Shown piece after piece: positions 46,106-59,077 of a DNA stretch of 64,000 nucleotides. Origin of the DNA: Luteimonas sp. RC10 (GTDB taxonomy: Bacteria > Pseudomonadota > Gammaproteobacteria > Xanthomonadales > Xanthomonadaceae). The notes under the pieces are model-generated. The model was given only the letters and a program-made list of their open reading frames with translations. It did not search any database and was not told where the DNA came from. Both the position numbers and the translations under genes were made by a program. The stretch covers positions 62,001 to 126,000 of the forward strand of contig NZ_JACHYJ010000009.1 in NCBI RefSeq assembly GCF_014192745.1, written 5' to 3'. Every line of letters starts with the position of its first letter. Position 1 is the stretch's first letter.

Positions 46106-46480
46106 TCAATCGTCGTCGCCGCGTGCACGGGCGTCACGCCCACGCTGCTGCTGCGGATCGTCGACGTACACCCGGACCCGGCCGCTATCGTCCATCACCT
46201 TGATGCGATTGACGTCGCGGCCATCGGCATGCATCCGCTCCACGCTGAGCACCCGGCCCCGCGTCGTGCGTTCGATCCGGCGGACCGAAGCGGACATGGA
46301 ATCCTGGGCGCCCCGCGGGCCCACGTTCTGCCGCCCCCACGATGCCCGCATGTCGGGCCCGCTGCGGGCGTCTCCCAGTGGCGGGCCCTCTTGCGCCCGC
46401 ACCGTCACGGCCGCGCCCGAGGCGCAGAACGCCACAGCGAGCAGGATCAGGGAAGTGGGTCTGGACGACGGGGCAGGCAC
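46106..46480 (-). CDS. secreted PepSY-like protein linked to phoPQ
   Basis: 124 residues from GTG 46480, which follows AAGGAG by five bases; an ATG at 46522 lacks a ribosome site. Signal peptide about 1-30. The C-terminal SVRRIERTTRGRVLSVERM and DSGRVRVYVDDP match the small PepSY-like proteins found next to xanthomonad two-component genes. It lies 58 bases upstream of phoP, so it is probably the first gene of that operon and could modulate the sensor (inference). Confidence 0.75.
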   Translation of the reverse strand: MPAPSSRPTSLILLAVAFCASGAAVTVRAQEGPPLGDARSGPDMRASWGRQNVGPRGAQDSMSASVRRIERTTRGRVLSVERMHADGRDVNRIKVMDDSGRVRVYVDDPQQQRGRDARARGDDD

Positions 46481-46538
46481 GGCCGCTCCTTGAGCGTGGG
46501 TCGGCGGACTAATGCATGGCATGGTCGGGCGAAGGCGG

Positions 46539-46567
46539 TGAATCCGTCCTTAACTTTTCGTTGACAA
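46539..46567 (-). promoter_or_regulatory. candidate promoter of the PepSY-phoPQ unit
   Basis: On the minus strand, TTGTCA (46567-46562; one off consensus) and GATTCA (46544-46539) stand 17 bases apart, followed by the GTG 59 bases on. The -10 is weak, so this is tentative. An AT-rich ACGAAAAGTTAAG spacer is unusual for this GC-rich region. Confidence 0.3.
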
Positions 46568-46657
46568 GGCTGTCTGTGTTCAGCTTCGAAGGGGGTCCGA
46601 TCATGTCCGGATTCGCCCGAGGGTGCAACGCCGACCTCTCGATCCGTTGCCGAGGAA

Positions 46658-47638
46658 TCAGGCCGGCACCGCAGTCGCCTCCAGCGCCTGCTCGACCACC
46701 GCCCAGTCGGCGCCCGGCCGGTGCGCACCCTCGCTGAGGATCTGCCGGAAGCGCCGACCGCCTGGCTGCCCGTGGAACAGCCCCAGCACATGCCGCACGA
46801 CATGTTTGAGCGCCACGCCCTCGGCCAGGCGCGCCTCGATCCAGGGACGCAACGCCCGCAGCAACGCCTCACGCGGCTGTTCCACCCGCCCCCACAGCGC
46901 GGCATCGAGCCGGTGCAGCAGATAGGGATCGTGGTAGGCGGCGCGGCCCAGCATCACGCCGTCGACCTGCCCCAACTGCTCATGCGCCGCCTCCAGCGTC
47001 GCAATGCCGCCGTTGACCACGACCGGCAGCGCCGGGCGCTCGCGCTTGAGCCGCCACGCCCAGTCGTAGCGCAGCGGCGGGATGTCCCGGTTCTCCTTCG
47101 GCGACAGCCCCTGCAGCCAGGCATTGCGCGCGTGCACCACCACCATCGACGCACCGGCGGCGACCACACCATCGACGAACGCGGCAAACGCACCGTAGTC
47201 GTCGTCGTCGTCGACCCCCAGCCGGCACTTCACCGTGACCGGCACCGGGCTGGCGGCCACCATCGCCGCAACACAGTCGGCGACCAGCGTCGGCTCGCGC
47301 ATCAGGCAGGCGCCGAAACGCCCGGCCTGCACGCGGTCCGAGGGGCAACCGCAGTTGAGGTTGATCTCGTCGAACCCATGCTCGGCAGCAATCGCCGACG
47401 CCTGCGCCAGCAAGGCGGGGTCGCTGCCGCCCAGTTGCAGCGCCAGCGGCGCCTGCTCGGGCGTGGCCGCCAGCAATCGCGCGCGGTCGCCGTGGATCAC
47501 TGCGTTGGCATGCACCATCTCGGTGTACAGGCGTGCGCCGGGCGCGAGAATACGGTGGAACTGCCGGCAATGAACGTCGGTCCAGTCCATCATCGGGGCA
47601 ACCGAGAGCCGCAGGGCGTCGGATTCGAAAGCGTGCAT
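46658..47638 (-). CDS. dusA: tRNA-dihydrouridine synthase A
   Basis: 326 residues. FMN-dependent reduction of U20/U20a in tRNA. The N-terminal VAPMMDWTDVHCRQFHR, catalytic Cys98 in NCGCPSDRVQAGRFGACLM, and FMN-phosphate binding RDIPPLRYDW / VVNGGI match DusA rather than DusB or DusC. A run of five aspartates (VDDDDDYG) is an unusual local feature. Start ATG 47638 and the N-terminal LRLSVAPMMD are as expected. Confidence 0.95.
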   Translation of the reverse strand: MHAFESDALRLSVAPMMDWTDVHCRQFHRILAPGARLYTEMVHANAVIHGDRARLLAATPEQAPLALQLGGSDPALLAQASAIAAEHGFDEINLNCGCPSDRVQAGRFGACLMREPTLVADCVAAMVAASPVPVTVKCRLGVDDDDDYGAFAAFVDGVVAAGASMVVVHARNAWLQGLSPKENRDIPPLRYDWAWRLKRERPALPVVVNGGIATLEAAHEQLGQVDGVMLGRAAYHDPYLLHRLDAALWGRVEQPREALLRALRPWIEARLAEGVALKHVVRHVLGLFHGQPGGRRFRQILSEGAHRPGADWAVVEQALEATAVPA

Positions 47639-47885
47639 ACGGATTTTCCGTGGGGGGCTGCGACGGGCCGGCTATGCCACCGGCGCGGGCGTCGCGCGAG
47701 GCCCGTCGTGTCGCGCGGGCCGTGCAGGGCCGGCCATTGTGCGCCCCCACGCCTGACGCCTCAAACGCCGCCCTCTGAACGACCGGGGCGGTGTCTCTAC
47801 GCGCGGGCGCCGCGACGCTGCGGATGCAGGCGCGTTGCGATGCTGCGCGGCGATCGCGCCGCAGGCGCGCTTGAGGGTCCGTTCG

Positions 47886-48218
47886 ATGGTGTTCGTGTTG
47901 CTGTTCGCCGCGCTGCTGGTCGTCTGGAGCCTGGGTGCGGTATTGCTGTGGCGCGATACGCGGCGCACCAGCGACGCGCTGGCCTGGGTCACCGGGCTGC
48001 TGGCGCTGGCGACTGCGGCGGCGTTCGGGGCCGGGCTGGTCGGGCTCGTGCGCCACGGCGACTGGGAGGCGCTGACGACCGCGCAGGCGCTGCACGCGGT
48101 GCTGGGCGAAGGCAACCTGGCGCTGCGGCGGTCGGAATGGGGTTGGCTCAACCGGCTGTCGGGCGTCTACCTCGGGCTCGATCTGGGCTGGACGCTGCTG
48201 ATGCTGTGCGCAGCGTAG
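47886..48218 (+). CDS. small membrane protein of unknown function
   Basis: 110 residues from ATG 47886. Three membrane helices: about 2-20, 30-52, 88-108. No family recognised. It stands alone; about 250 bases separate it from dusA. Confidence 0.7.
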   Translation: MVFVLLFAALLVVWSLGAVLLWRDTRRTSDALAWVTGLLALATAAAFGAGLVGLVRHGDWEALTTAQALHAVLGEGNLALRRSEWGWLNRLSGVYLGLDLGWTLLMLCAA

Positions 48219-48342
48219 TTCGCGTCAATCGGCTTCTGGTCGGCGCGTGCGCAGCGACGGCGCGCGGCGCGCCGCGGCCGCCCGAAGCACGGTTGACCAT
48301 CGGTCCCGATCCTTGGCGGCTCCGCAGCCGGCGCTGTGCCGC

Positions 48343-50534
<2,192 letters not shown>

Positions 50535-50535
<1 letters not shown>

Positions 50536-50726
50536 CAGCGCGGCATCCCGGCGGCGTGTTCGATGTTCTCGCGCTCGGCCTGCAGTTCGGCATCCACCAG
50601 CCGCTCGGCCATCGCCCAATGACGCAGCGATGCACCATCGGGGCGGCCTTCGGCCTGCCAGATCTCACGCGCGAGCTCCCGGATCCGGGCGGTGCGCTGC
50701 TGTTCGTCCATTCTCGTTCGACTCAT
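50535..50726 (-). CDS. DUF2934 protein inside the glycogen operon
   Basis: 63 residues. IRELAREIWQAEGRPDGASLRHWAMAERLV is the DUF2934 hallmark; the domain is a short helical pair, often fused to other proteins or found alone near glycogen/trehalose genes. The function is unknown. ATG at 50726 overlaps treY's stop (ATGA), and its TGA overlaps glgX's ATG by one base. An internal ATG lies 5 codons in. Tight coupling argues for a matched amount with TreY and GlgX. Confidence 0.88.
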
Positions 50727-53230
50727 CGTTCGGCGGTGAGCACCGCCAGAGGAAACTGCGACCACAGCGCCGTGAGCCGATGCCGCCCGCCTGCCACGAC
50801 AGTGCCGGCGATCGCATCGCGCCAGCGGCCATCGGGAAGCACGATCGACGTCGCATTCCAGAACCGGGGAATCCATGCCGGCGTGCCCCCCTCGACCCAG
50901 GACAATCCGAACGCGCGCGGCACCAGCACTATCAGCGCATCGCCGTCATGCCGTCGTGTACATCCAAGCACCCGATCGGCTGCATCGCCGTCGGCGTACA
51001 GCGGGGCATAGTCGCCGTGTGCGAACAGCGCCGGGTGCGCATGACGCAAGGCCAGCAGACATCGCCACAGCCAGGCCTTGGGCCGCCCCTCGCGCCAGTC
51101 CGCAACGGGTGCGCGGTCGTCGGCCAGCCACGCGCGGCGCTGGTCGAAGTCCACCGCACGTCGATTGTCGGGATCGACCAGCGACAGATCCCAGCCCTCG
51201 CAGCCCTGGTACAGGTCCGGCACGCCTGGCGCGCACAACTGCAACGCGGCCTGCGCGAGACCGACGACCGCGCCCGGTGCAGCCAAACGCTCGGCCGCCT
51301 GCGCGAGCACCGCGCGCGCGCTGTCGTCGGCGAGCGCGCAACCGAGCAGCGCCGCCGCCGCGGCCTCGTAGTCGGCATCGGGCCGCGTCCACGACGAGCG
51401 CAGCTTGGCTTCACGCAAGGCCTTGACCTGCCAGGCGGCGACGCGCTCGCGCAAGTGCGCGATGCCGGCACTGTCGTCGGCGCGCAACGTGAGCGGCCAG
51501 GCGCCGACCAGCGTCTGCCACAGCATCGCGCGGTCGCCACCATCGACCGCCGCGCAGACTTCGACCAGCGAGGACTCGACATCGGCCACGACATCCGCCC
51601 ACCAGGTGGGTTCGGCGCTCAGCAGCGCCAGCCGCGCCCGGACATCGGCGCCGCGCTTGTGATCGTGGGTCGAGGTCGCCAGCAGCGCCCGCGACCCACG
51701 GCGGGCGGCGGCGGCATGGAAGTCCTCGACCGGCAGTGCCAGATGCTGCGGGTGGCTGCCGACCTCGTTGCGCGAGAGCAATACGCCGTGGCGATAGAAC
51801 GCGGTGTCCTCGACCGATTTCGCATTGAGCGGCGCAGAGAGGTGTTCGCAGCGCAGGCGCAGTGCGCGCGAGGCCGCGCCCGGACGTTGCAAGGCCTCGA
51901 GCAGCGCATCGACCGCGGCCGCCAGCACCGGATCGTCGTCGCGCGCGAGCGCGCGCTGCGCGGCGGCCTGCCAGCGCGCCAGGTCGTCGGCGTCGAAGCC
52001 GCCCGCATGTGCATAGGTCCGGTAGACCGGGAATTCGCACAGCACGGCGGCCAGCGCCCGGCGCAGCGCCGGCGTTCCCAGTTCGCGCAACGCGGCGTCG
52101 CCGGCGACCACGGCGTCGAGCGCGCGACCGGCCCGGTCGGTTTCCGCCGCCAGCGCCCGGTCCAGTTGCTGGTGGCGCGCCAGTCGTTCCTCGGCAGCGA
52201 AATCGCCGCTGCGTCCGCTGGCCGCACGCCATTGCGCCTGCAGCGCGGCCTCGCCCTCGCCGGCATGCAGGACGCCGGCGACCTGGTCCATGAAGTCGTA
52301 GCCGGTGGTGCCGTCGCAGGCCCAGTCGGCAGGCAGCCCCTCGCCCGGCGCGAGGATCTTCTCGACCAGCAACACTGGTCGCTCGGGCCCCGTGCTCGCC
52401 GCATCCAGGGCGCGGCGCAGGCGCCGCAGGTAGCCGCGCGGGTCGGCCAGGCCGTCGACGTGGTCGATACGCACGCCATCGATCGCACCCTCGGCCAGCA
52501 GCCGCAGCGGCAACGCATGCACCGCGTCGAAGACCGGCACGTGTTCGATCCGCAGCGCCACCAGCGAAGTGATGTCGAAGAAACGCCGGTAGTTGACGCG
52601 ATCGAAACCCGTGCGCCACCACGCCAGCCGGTAGGGCTGCGCCAGTGCGAGCGCCTCGAGCCGCGCCGGGTCGGCATTGCAGGCGGCGCACCAGGCGGCG
52701 CGGTCGCCTTCCGGCGCGCCCGTCACCGGGAATGGCACCGCGTGATGCACCAACACCGGGCCGCGCGCACCATCCTCGACCTGCAACACGCCATCGGCGA
52801 TGGCGGCGCGCAGCGGGCGGTCGAGCACCGGCAGCCACAGGCGGCCTTCGCGACCGGGCGCGCGCCAATCGATGTCGAACCAGTCCGCGTGGCGCGACGC
52901 ACGCCCCTGGGCGAGCACGTCCCACCACCACGGATTGTCCGCGTGCGTGGCCATGTGGTTGGGCACGATGTCGAGCAACAGGCCCAGGCCGGCGTCACGC
53001 GCAGTGCGCACCAGCCGCGCGAAGCCGGCCTCGCCGCCGAGCTCGGGGTTGAGACGGGTGGGATCGATCTGGTCGTAGCCGTGCGTCGAGCCGGGCACCG
53101 CCATGCCGACCGGCGACAAGTAGAGGTGACTGACGCCGAGCGCGGCGTAGTAATCGACTTGCGCTGCGGCCGCATCGAAGCCGAAGTCGGCATGCAGTTG
53201 CAGACGGGCGGTCGCACGCAGCGCGGTCAT
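50723..53230 (-). CDS. treY: maltooligosyl trehalose synthase
   Basis: 835 residues. Turns the reducing end of a maltodextrin into a trehalose unit by intramolecular transglycosylation. GH13 motifs: DIVPNHMA, GVRIDHVDGLADP (nucleophile Asp), LLVEKIL (acid Glu) and TSTHDHKRG. Long inserts as in the TreY family (WRTGFDRVNYRRFFDI). Start ATG 53230 (two codons downstream of another ATG), overlapping malQ's stop. Confidence 0.95.
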   Translation of the reverse strand: MTALRATARLQLHADFGFDAAAAQVDYYAALGVSHLYLSPVGMAVPGSTHGYDQIDPTRLNPELGGEAGFARLVRTARDAGLGLLLDIVPNHMATHADNPWWWDVLAQGRASRHADWFDIDWRAPGREGRLWLPVLDRPLRAAIADGVLQVEDGARGPVLVHHAVPFPVTGAPEGDRAAWCAACNADPARLEALALAQPYRLAWWRTGFDRVNYRRFFDITSLVALRIEHVPVFDAVHALPLRLLAEGAIDGVRIDHVDGLADPRGYLRRLRRALDAASTGPERPVLLVEKILAPGEGLPADWACDGTTGYDFMDQVAGVLHAGEGEAALQAQWRAASGRSGDFAAEERLARHQQLDRALAAETDRAGRALDAVVAGDAALRELGTPALRRALAAVLCEFPVYRTYAHAGGFDADDLARWQAAAQRALARDDDPVLAAAVDALLEALQRPGAASRALRLRCEHLSAPLNAKSVEDTAFYRHGVLLSRNEVGSHPQHLALPVEDFHAAAARRGSRALLATSTHDHKRGADVRARLALLSAEPTWWADVVADVESSLVEVCAAVDGGDRAMLWQTLVGAWPLTLRADDSAGIAHLRERVAAWQVKALREAKLRSSWTRPDADYEAAAAALLGCALADDSARAVLAQAAERLAAPGAVVGLAQAALQLCAPGVPDLYQGCEGWDLSLVDPDNRRAVDFDQRRAWLADDRAPVADWREGRPKAWLWRCLLALRHAHPALFAHGDYAPLYADGDAADRVLGCTRRHDGDALIVLVPRAFGLSWVEGGTPAWIPRFWNATSIVLPDGRWRDAIAGTVVAGGRHRLTALWSQFPLAVLTAER

Positions 53231-55119
53231 GGGCATTTCCTTGCGCGATCGAACGCGGCCAGCGCTGCATCCAACGACGCGTCGGGCGCGGGCAGGCGTC
53301 GGCGCCAGTTGGGATGGGTGTCGACCGTACCCGGCAGGTTCGGCTGCTCGTCCAGGCCCAGCGCGTCCTCGGCCGGCAGCAGCGCCAGCGGCGATGGCGA
53401 GGCGGCGACGAAGGCGCGCCAGGCTGTCGGCCCGGTCGTCCCCAGTGCCTGCGCACAGGCCGCATCGAGCGCGGCGACATCGGCCGCGCGGGCCTGCCGC
53501 TGCACGCGCTGGTGCGCCGGCGTCAGACTCCCCAATCGCAGGCGCCAATCGAGATCGCGGCCGCATGCCCAGCCGGCCAGGGTCGGCAGGTCGTGGGTTG
53601 TGGTGGTCGCAATCGCTTCGCGGCGCCAGCGCGACGGCGGCAGGAAGGCGCCATCGGCGTCGCGGGTGAACGGCAGTACGTCGATGCCGAGCACGCCGCG
53701 ACGGGCGAGCGTGTCGCGGATGCCGGGCGGCACCACGCCCAGGTCCTCGCCGATGACGATGCAGCGATGGCGCCAGGACGCCAGCACGACCAGATTGAGC
53801 AGGTCGTCCAGCGGACAGCGCAGGTAGGCACCGGCGGACGAGGGCGCGCCGCGCGGCACCACCCACAGGCGCATCAGGCCGAGGATGTGGTCGATGCGGA
53901 TGCCGCCGCGGCCGCGCATCGTCGCATCGAGCAACGCGCGAAACGGCGCGAAGCCGTGGCGTCGCAAAGCGTTGGGGGCGTAGCTGGTGACGCCCCAGAC
54001 CTGGCCCTCGGCGTTGAAGGCGTCGGGTGGCGCGCCGAGTTCGAGCCCCTGCAGCACCGCGTCCGGCCAGGCGGCGGCCTCGGCGCCGGCCGGATCGAAG
54101 CCGACCGCGAGATCGGCGATCAGCCCCAGGCCCATGCCGCGCTGGCGAGCGGCGTTCTGCACGACGTCCCAGCTCCCGGCCGCCAGCCATTGCGCGAAGC
54201 GATGCAGCGACGGATCGTCATCGCCGAAGTCGGCGGCAGCGTGCGCGGCGAAGGCATCGAGCGCTGGACCGCCTGCGGCTTCGAACTGCGTCAATGCCGC
54301 ACGGGCGGTCTCGGGCAGTCGATCGCGCGCCTCATGCAGCGCTCGCAGCCGGCGCCAGCGCAGCCCGGCCGCGGTCGGCCAGTCGACGAGATCCGCGTCC
54401 GCACCGTCGGTCGCGGGCAGCGCCAGCGCTGCACACAGCGCGCGGACGGTGTCATCGCCGAGCACCAGGGCCGGTGCGGCGTGGACCGGATCGAAAAAGC
54501 GCCGATCGCTGGGCGAATACGGGCTGTAGAGGCCGCCCGGCGGTCGCGCGGCATGCACCGGGCTGAGCGCCAGCGCATCGCCGCCAGCGGCCGCGACCCG
54601 CTGCGCCCAGTCGAGCACGCCGGCAGCGTCGCCGACGCCGCCGTCGTCCACCGCGCGCGTGCCGTAGACCTGCAGCCCGACGCCCCAGGCACGCGGTGCG
54701 GCGATACCGAGCGCGTCAGCGACGCCGAAGCAGCGCGTCGGCGCGACCGCCAACGTGTGTGTGCGCCCTTGCCAGACATACCGCCAGTCGCCGGGCCGCG
54801 CCGGTGCGCGTGCGCGGCCATCCGCCGCGATAGTGACCACGCAGTCGTCGCCGTCCTCGTGGGTCAGGGCAAGCGTGGCCCCGGCCGGCAAGCGACAGAC
54901 CATGCCGGCCTCGGCGGTCGCCAGCGGCGGCATTGCGTCGGCGGCGGCGCATGCGCGGCGCGCCGCGTCGATCGCCGCCGGCGTGTGGGTCCGCAGGCCC
55001 TGCGCCGCGAGGATCGCGCGCAGCGCGCCGTCGTCGACGGTGCGCGCGCGGCCGGCGGCGTCCTCCCACGTCCGACACAGTCCGGCGGCATCGGCCAACG
55101 CATGCAAGGCGGCGCTCAT
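53227..55119 (-). CDS. malQ: 4-alpha-glucanotransferase
   Basis: 630 residues. GH77 amylomaltase: IRIDHILGLMRLWVVP (nucleophile), VIGEDLGVVP (acid), TTTHDLPTLAGW, and LPGTVDTHPNWRRRLP at the C terminus. An N-terminal domain of about 140 residues precedes the barrel, as in E. coli MalQ. It remakes maltodextrin chain lengths. ATG 55119 overlaps treZ's stop; the frame is open upstream inside treZ but that part is not used. Confidence 0.95.
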   Translation of the reverse strand: MSAALHALADAAGLCRTWEDAAGRARTVDDGALRAILAAQGLRTHTPAAIDAARRACAAADAMPPLATAEAGMVCRLPAGATLALTHEDGDDCVVTIAADGRARAPARPGDWRYVWQGRTHTLAVAPTRCFGVADALGIAAPRAWGVGLQVYGTRAVDDGGVGDAAGVLDWAQRVAAAGGDALALSPVHAARPPGGLYSPYSPSDRRFFDPVHAAPALVLGDDTVRALCAALALPATDGADADLVDWPTAAGLRWRRLRALHEARDRLPETARAALTQFEAAGGPALDAFAAHAAADFGDDDPSLHRFAQWLAAGSWDVVQNAARQRGMGLGLIADLAVGFDPAGAEAAAWPDAVLQGLELGAPPDAFNAEGQVWGVTSYAPNALRRHGFAPFRALLDATMRGRGGIRIDHILGLMRLWVVPRGAPSSAGAYLRCPLDDLLNLVVLASWRHRCIVIGEDLGVVPPGIRDTLARRGVLGIDVLPFTRDADGAFLPPSRWRREAIATTTTHDLPTLAGWACGRDLDWRLRLGSLTPAHQRVQRQARAADVAALDAACAQALGTTGPTAWRAFVAASPSPLALLPAEDALGLDEQPNLPGTVDTHPNWRRRLPAPDASLDAALAAFDRARKCP

Positions 55120-56876
55120 GCCCGTCCCCAGCGCAGCGCCGTGGTGTCGGGCGGCACCTGTGACGCATCGGGGCCGCCGTCGCTGCGATAGTGGCCGAGC
55201 GGGGTCGCAAGTCCCGGTTCGAACGCCACCGGCGTCGTGCCCAGATTGCAGACCAGCTCCATGTGCCATGTGCCATCCGACCATGCCGCGCGCACCGCAG
55301 CCGGCGCGATGACACGCGCACCCTGCGCGCGCAATGCGCCCAGCCGCGGCACCAGCTGCGTGCGGCGCACCGCCAGCAGGTCGACGAACCAGGCGGCCCA
55401 TTCGGCGCCCGGCCCGGCCTCGGCCTCGCCCGGGTCCAGGCGCGCCAGTTCGAAGGTCGCGAGCGCATTCGGGTCCGGGATCCGCGCGCGCGCCTGCGGG
55501 TCGGCGAAGGCGGCGAACGACGCGAACTCGCGGCGCCGGCCTTCGCGCACCGCGGCATCGAGCGGCGGCGGGAAATCGGTAAAGAACGGAAACGGGGCGG
55601 TTGCCCCCCAGGGCTCGCCCATGAAGAACAGCGGCACCATCGGCGTCAGTGCGGTCAGCGCCAACGCCGCGCGCAGCCGCGCGGCCGGCAGCTGCGACGC
55701 GAGCCGATCGCCGAACGCCCGGTTGCCGATCTGGTCGTGGTTCTGTGCGAACGCCACGAAATGCTGCGGCGGCACCTGCGCACTGGGCTCGCCGCGCACG
55801 AGGCCGCGTGCATCGGCCTGGCCCTGGAAGGCGAACCCCTCGCCGAGCACGCGCGTCAGGTGCGCGGCCGGCGCATCGGCGAACGCGGCGTAGTAGCCCT
55901 CGGTCTCGCCGGTCAGCAGCACATGCAAGGCATTGTGGAAGTCGTCGTTCCACTGCGCGTCGTAGCCATCGTCGCCGAGCCACGAGGCGGTGTTGTGTTC
56001 GTTCTCCAGCACCAAGTGCACGTGCCGCTGCGCCGGCGTCTCGGCGCGCAACGCAGTGCGCAGGGTCTCGAGGAACGCGGGCGGCGCGATCGCGTGCACG
56101 GCGTCGAACCGCAGCCCATCGATGCGGTACTCGTGCAGCCACATGCGCGCGTTGTCGATGAAGAAACGCTGCACGCGGGGCTGGCGGAAATCGATCGCCG
56201 CGCCCCACGGCGTCGGCGTGTCGCTGCGGAAGAACGCCGGCGCGTAGGCCGGCAGATGATTGCCGTGCGGACCGAAGTGGTTGTAGACCACGTCGACGAA
56301 CACCATCAGGCCATGTCCGTGGGCCTCGTCGATCAGCGCACGCAGGTCGTCCGGCGTGCCGTAGGCCGAGGCCGGCGCGTACGGCAGCACGCCGTCGTAG
56401 CCCCAGTTGCGCGCACCCGGGAACTCGCCCAGCGGCATCAATTCGATCGCGGTGATGCCAAGCCTCGCCAGCCGCGGCAGCTGCGCACGCACGCCGGCGT
56501 GGCCGCCGCAGGCGCCGACGTGCAGTTCGTAGAGCACGGTCTCGTTCCAGGGACGCCCGCACCAGTCGTCGTGGCGCCAGCGGTAGCCCGCCGGATCGAC
56601 GACCGCGCTGGGACCGTCGATGCCGTCGGGCTGCCAGCGCGAGGCGGGATCGGGCACCAGCGCGTCATCGAGCCGGTAGCGATAGCGCAGGCCGGGCGCG
56701 GCGGGCTGGTCGAGCACGAAGCCCCCGTCGCCGTCGGCATGCATCGGCACCGGCGCACCGTCCTCGGGGACGAGCCAGGCCTGCGTACAGGCGGGCGCCC
56801 AGATCGAGAACCGCACCGTGCCGTCGGCCTGCAGTTGCGCGCCCCAGGCGCCGGCCAGCGTGCTCACCCGAGGCAT
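55116..56876 (-). CDS. treZ: maltooligosyltrehalose trehalohydrolase
   Basis: 586 residues from ATG 56876. Releases trehalose from the TreY product. N-terminal CBM48-like domain (about 1-90), then GH13 with [24 protein letters not shown] (nucleophile), VLENEHNT (acid) and [20 protein letters not shown] at 56867 would create a GTGA overlap with glgB's stop, in line with the other operon junctions, and is an equally good start. Confidence 0.94.
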   Translation of the reverse strand: MPRVSTLAGAWGAQLQADGTVRFSIWAPACTQAWLVPEDGAPVPMHADGDGGFVLDQPAAPGLRYRYRLDDALVPDPASRWQPDGIDGPSAVVDPAGYRWRHDDWCGRPWNETVLYELHVGACGGHAGVRAQLPRLARLGITAIELMPLGEFPGARNWGYDGVLPYAPASAYGTPDDLRALIDEAHGHGLMVFVDVVYNHFGPHGNHLPAYAPAFFRSDTPTPWGAAIDFRQPRVQRFFIDNARMWLHEYRIDGLRFDAVHAIAPPAFLETLRTALRAETPAQRHVHLVLENEHNTASWLGDDGYDAQWNDDFHNALHVLLTGETEGYYAAFADAPAAHLTRVLGEGFAFQGQADARGLVRGEPSAQVPPQHFVAFAQNHDQIGNRAFGDRLASQLPAARLRAALALTALTPMVPLFFMGEPWGATAPFPFFTDFPPPLDAAVREGRRREFASFAAFADPQARARIPDPNALATFELARLDPGEAEAGPGAEWAAWFVDLLAVRRTQLVPRLGALRAQGARVIAPAAVRAAWSDGTWHMELVCNLGTTPVAFEPGLATPLGHYRSDGGPDASQVPPDTTALRWGRA

Positions 56877-59077
56877 TCCAGCCAGATCGTCGCCAGCGGC
56901 GGCAGCGTCAGCCGCAGTGACTGTGCATGACCGTGCATGCTCTCGGGGGCGGTGACGACGTTGCCGCCGTTGCCGACATTGCTGCCGCCGTAGTGGGCGC
57001 TGTCGGTATTGAGGATCTCGCGCCAGCGCCCGGCATGCGGCACGCCGACCCGATAGCCGTGGTGAACTTCAGGGGTCATGTTGCTGACCACCAGCACCGG
57101 ACGTCCGCCGCCGGGGCGGTGGCGGAGGAATGCGAACACGCTGTTGGCGTGGTCGTCGCCGACGCTCCAGTCGAAGCCCTCGGGCCGGTCGTCGGCGACA
57201 TGCAGTGCGGCGTGCGCCCGCAGCAGGGCATTGAGATCACCGACCAGGCGCTGGATCCCGGCATGCCCCGGGTCGTCGAGCAAGTGCCAGTCCAGCGCAC
57301 CGTCGTGGGCCCACTCGCGGCGCTGGCCGAACTCGCCCCCCATGAACAGCAACTTGCGACCCGGATGCGCCCACATGAAGCCGAAGTAGGCCCGCAGGTT
57401 GGCGCGCTGGCGCCAGTCGTCGCCGGGCATCTTCGACAGCAGCGCGCCCTTGCCGTGCACGACCTCGTCGTGCGAAAGCGGCAGCACGAAGCGCTCGGAG
57501 AACGCGTACACCATGCCGAAGGTCATCTCGCTGTGGTGGTGCCGACGATGCACCGGGTCGCGCTGCATGTATTGCAGCGTGTCGTGCATCCAGCCCATGT
57601 TCCACTTGTGCGAAAAGCCCAGGCCGCCCTCGTCCACCGGCGCGGTCACCCCGTGCCAGGCGGTCGATTCCTCGGCCATGACCCAGACGCCGGGATGGCG
57701 GGCGGCCACCTCGGTGTTGAGCCGGCGCAGGAACGCGACCGCCTGCAGGTTCTCGCGCCCGCCGTGTTCGTTGGGCACCCATTCGCCGTCGCCGCGGCTG
57801 TAGTCGCGGTAGAGCATCGAGGCGACCGCATCGATGCGCAGCCCGTCGAGATGGAAGCGTTCGATCCACTCCAGCGCGCAGCCGATCAGGTAACCGGAGA
57901 CCTCGTTGCGGCCATAGTTGTAGATCAGCGTGTTCCAGTCGCGATGCAGGCCTTCGCGTGGATCCGCGTGCTCATAGAGCGCGGTGCCGTCGAAGCCCTG
58001 CAGCCCATGCGCATCGTCGGGGAAGTGCGCGCCGACCCAGTCGACGATCACGCCCAGGCCAGCACGATGGCAGGCATCGACGAAGCGGGCGAAGCCGTCG
58101 GGCCCGCCGTGGCGCGCGGTCGGCGCATAGAGTCCGGTCGGCTGGTAACCCCAGGAGCCGCCGAACGGGTACTCGCCGACCGGCAGCAGCTCGACATGGG
58201 TGAAGCCCAGCCCGGCGACATAGGGCACCAGTTGCGCGGCAAGCGCGTCCCAGTCCAGCGATGCGCCGTCGGACGTCCGCTGCCACGACGCCGCATGGAC
58301 TTCGTAGATGCTCATCGGCAGGTCGGCCCGTGCACCGCGCTCGGCCATCCAGGCCTGGTCAGTCCACGCAAACGGCCCGTGCTGCGGCACGATCGACGCG
58401 GTCGCCGGCGGCAGTTCGGCCTGCCGCGCGAGCGGATCGGCCTTGTGCGCCAGGCGCCGGCCGTCGCCGGTGACGATCGCGAACTTGTAGCGCTGCCCGG
58501 CCAGATCCTGCGGCAGGAACAACTCCCACACACCTGCGGTATGCCGCAGGCGCATCGGATGCCGGCGCTCGTCCCAGGCATTGAAGTCGCCGACCAGGGC
58601 GACCCGCTGCGCATTGGGGGCCCAGACCGCGAAGCCGGTGCCGGACACGCCATCGAGCGTCCTGGCATGGGCGCCGAGCGCGCGGCGCGTCGCATCGGGA
58701 TCGCCGTCGCGCAGCGCGTACAGCGTCGCCTCCTCCAACACCGGGCCGAACCGGTACGGGTCCTCGGTGATCTGCACCGCGTTGGGCCATTCGATGCGCA
58801 AGCAGTAGCCGGTACCCGGCGCCAGCCGCGCCTCGAACAGGCCGCGCGGATCGCGCGCGTGCATCGGCACCAGCACCGCGCCAGTCGCGTCGACCAGCGC
58901 CGCGCCATGTGCACCGGGCAACAGCGCGCGCACCGTCATGTCGCCATCGGCCTCGACGTGCGGGCCGAGCAGCGCGAACGCATCGGCGGCGCAGGCCTCG
59001 AGCAATGCGTCGACTTCTGGCCCCAGCTCGTCCGAGGCATGCGCCGGAGGGTGGCCGGCGCTGGCAGATTCGCTCAT
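56864..59077 (-). CDS. glgB: 1,4-alpha-glucan branching enzyme
   Basis: 737 residues. Two N-terminal beta domains (CBM48 pair) and GH13 barrel with [28 protein letters not shown] (nucleophile), MAEESTAW (acid) and [12 protein letters not shown]. Makes alpha-1,6 branches in glycogen. ATG 59077 overlaps the glgA stop. It follows glgA as expected for synthesis before degradation genes. Confidence 0.96.
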   Translation of the reverse strand: MSESASAGHPPAHASDELGPEVDALLEACAADAFALLGPHVEADGDMTVRALLPGAHGAALVDATGAVLVPMHARDPRGLFEARLAPGTGYCLRIEWPNAVQITEDPYRFGPVLEEATLYALRDGDPDATRRALGAHARTLDGVSGTGFAVWAPNAQRVALVGDFNAWDERRHPMRLRHTAGVWELFLPQDLAGQRYKFAIVTGDGRRLAHKADPLARQAELPPATASIVPQHGPFAWTDQAWMAERGARADLPMSIYEVHAASWQRTSDGASLDWDALAAQLVPYVAGLGFTHVELLPVGEYPFGGSWGYQPTGLYAPTARHGGPDGFARFVDACHRAGLGVIVDWVGAHFPDDAHGLQGFDGTALYEHADPREGLHRDWNTLIYNYGRNEVSGYLIGCALEWIERFHLDGLRIDAVASMLYRDYSRGDGEWVPNEHGGRENLQAVAFLRRLNTEVAARHPGVWVMAEESTAWHGVTAPVDEGGLGFSHKWNMGWMHDTLQYMQRDPVHRRHHHSEMTFGMVYAFSERFVLPLSHDEVVHGKGALLSKMPGDDWRQRANLRAYFGFMWAHPGRKLLFMGGEFGQRREWAHDGALDWHLLDDPGHAGIQRLVGDLNALLRAHAALHVADDRPEGFDWSVGDDHANSVFAFLRHRPGGGRPVLVVSNMTPEVHHGYRVGVPHAGRWREILNTDSAHYGGSNVGNGGNVVTAPESMHGHAQSLRLTLPPLATIWLECLG

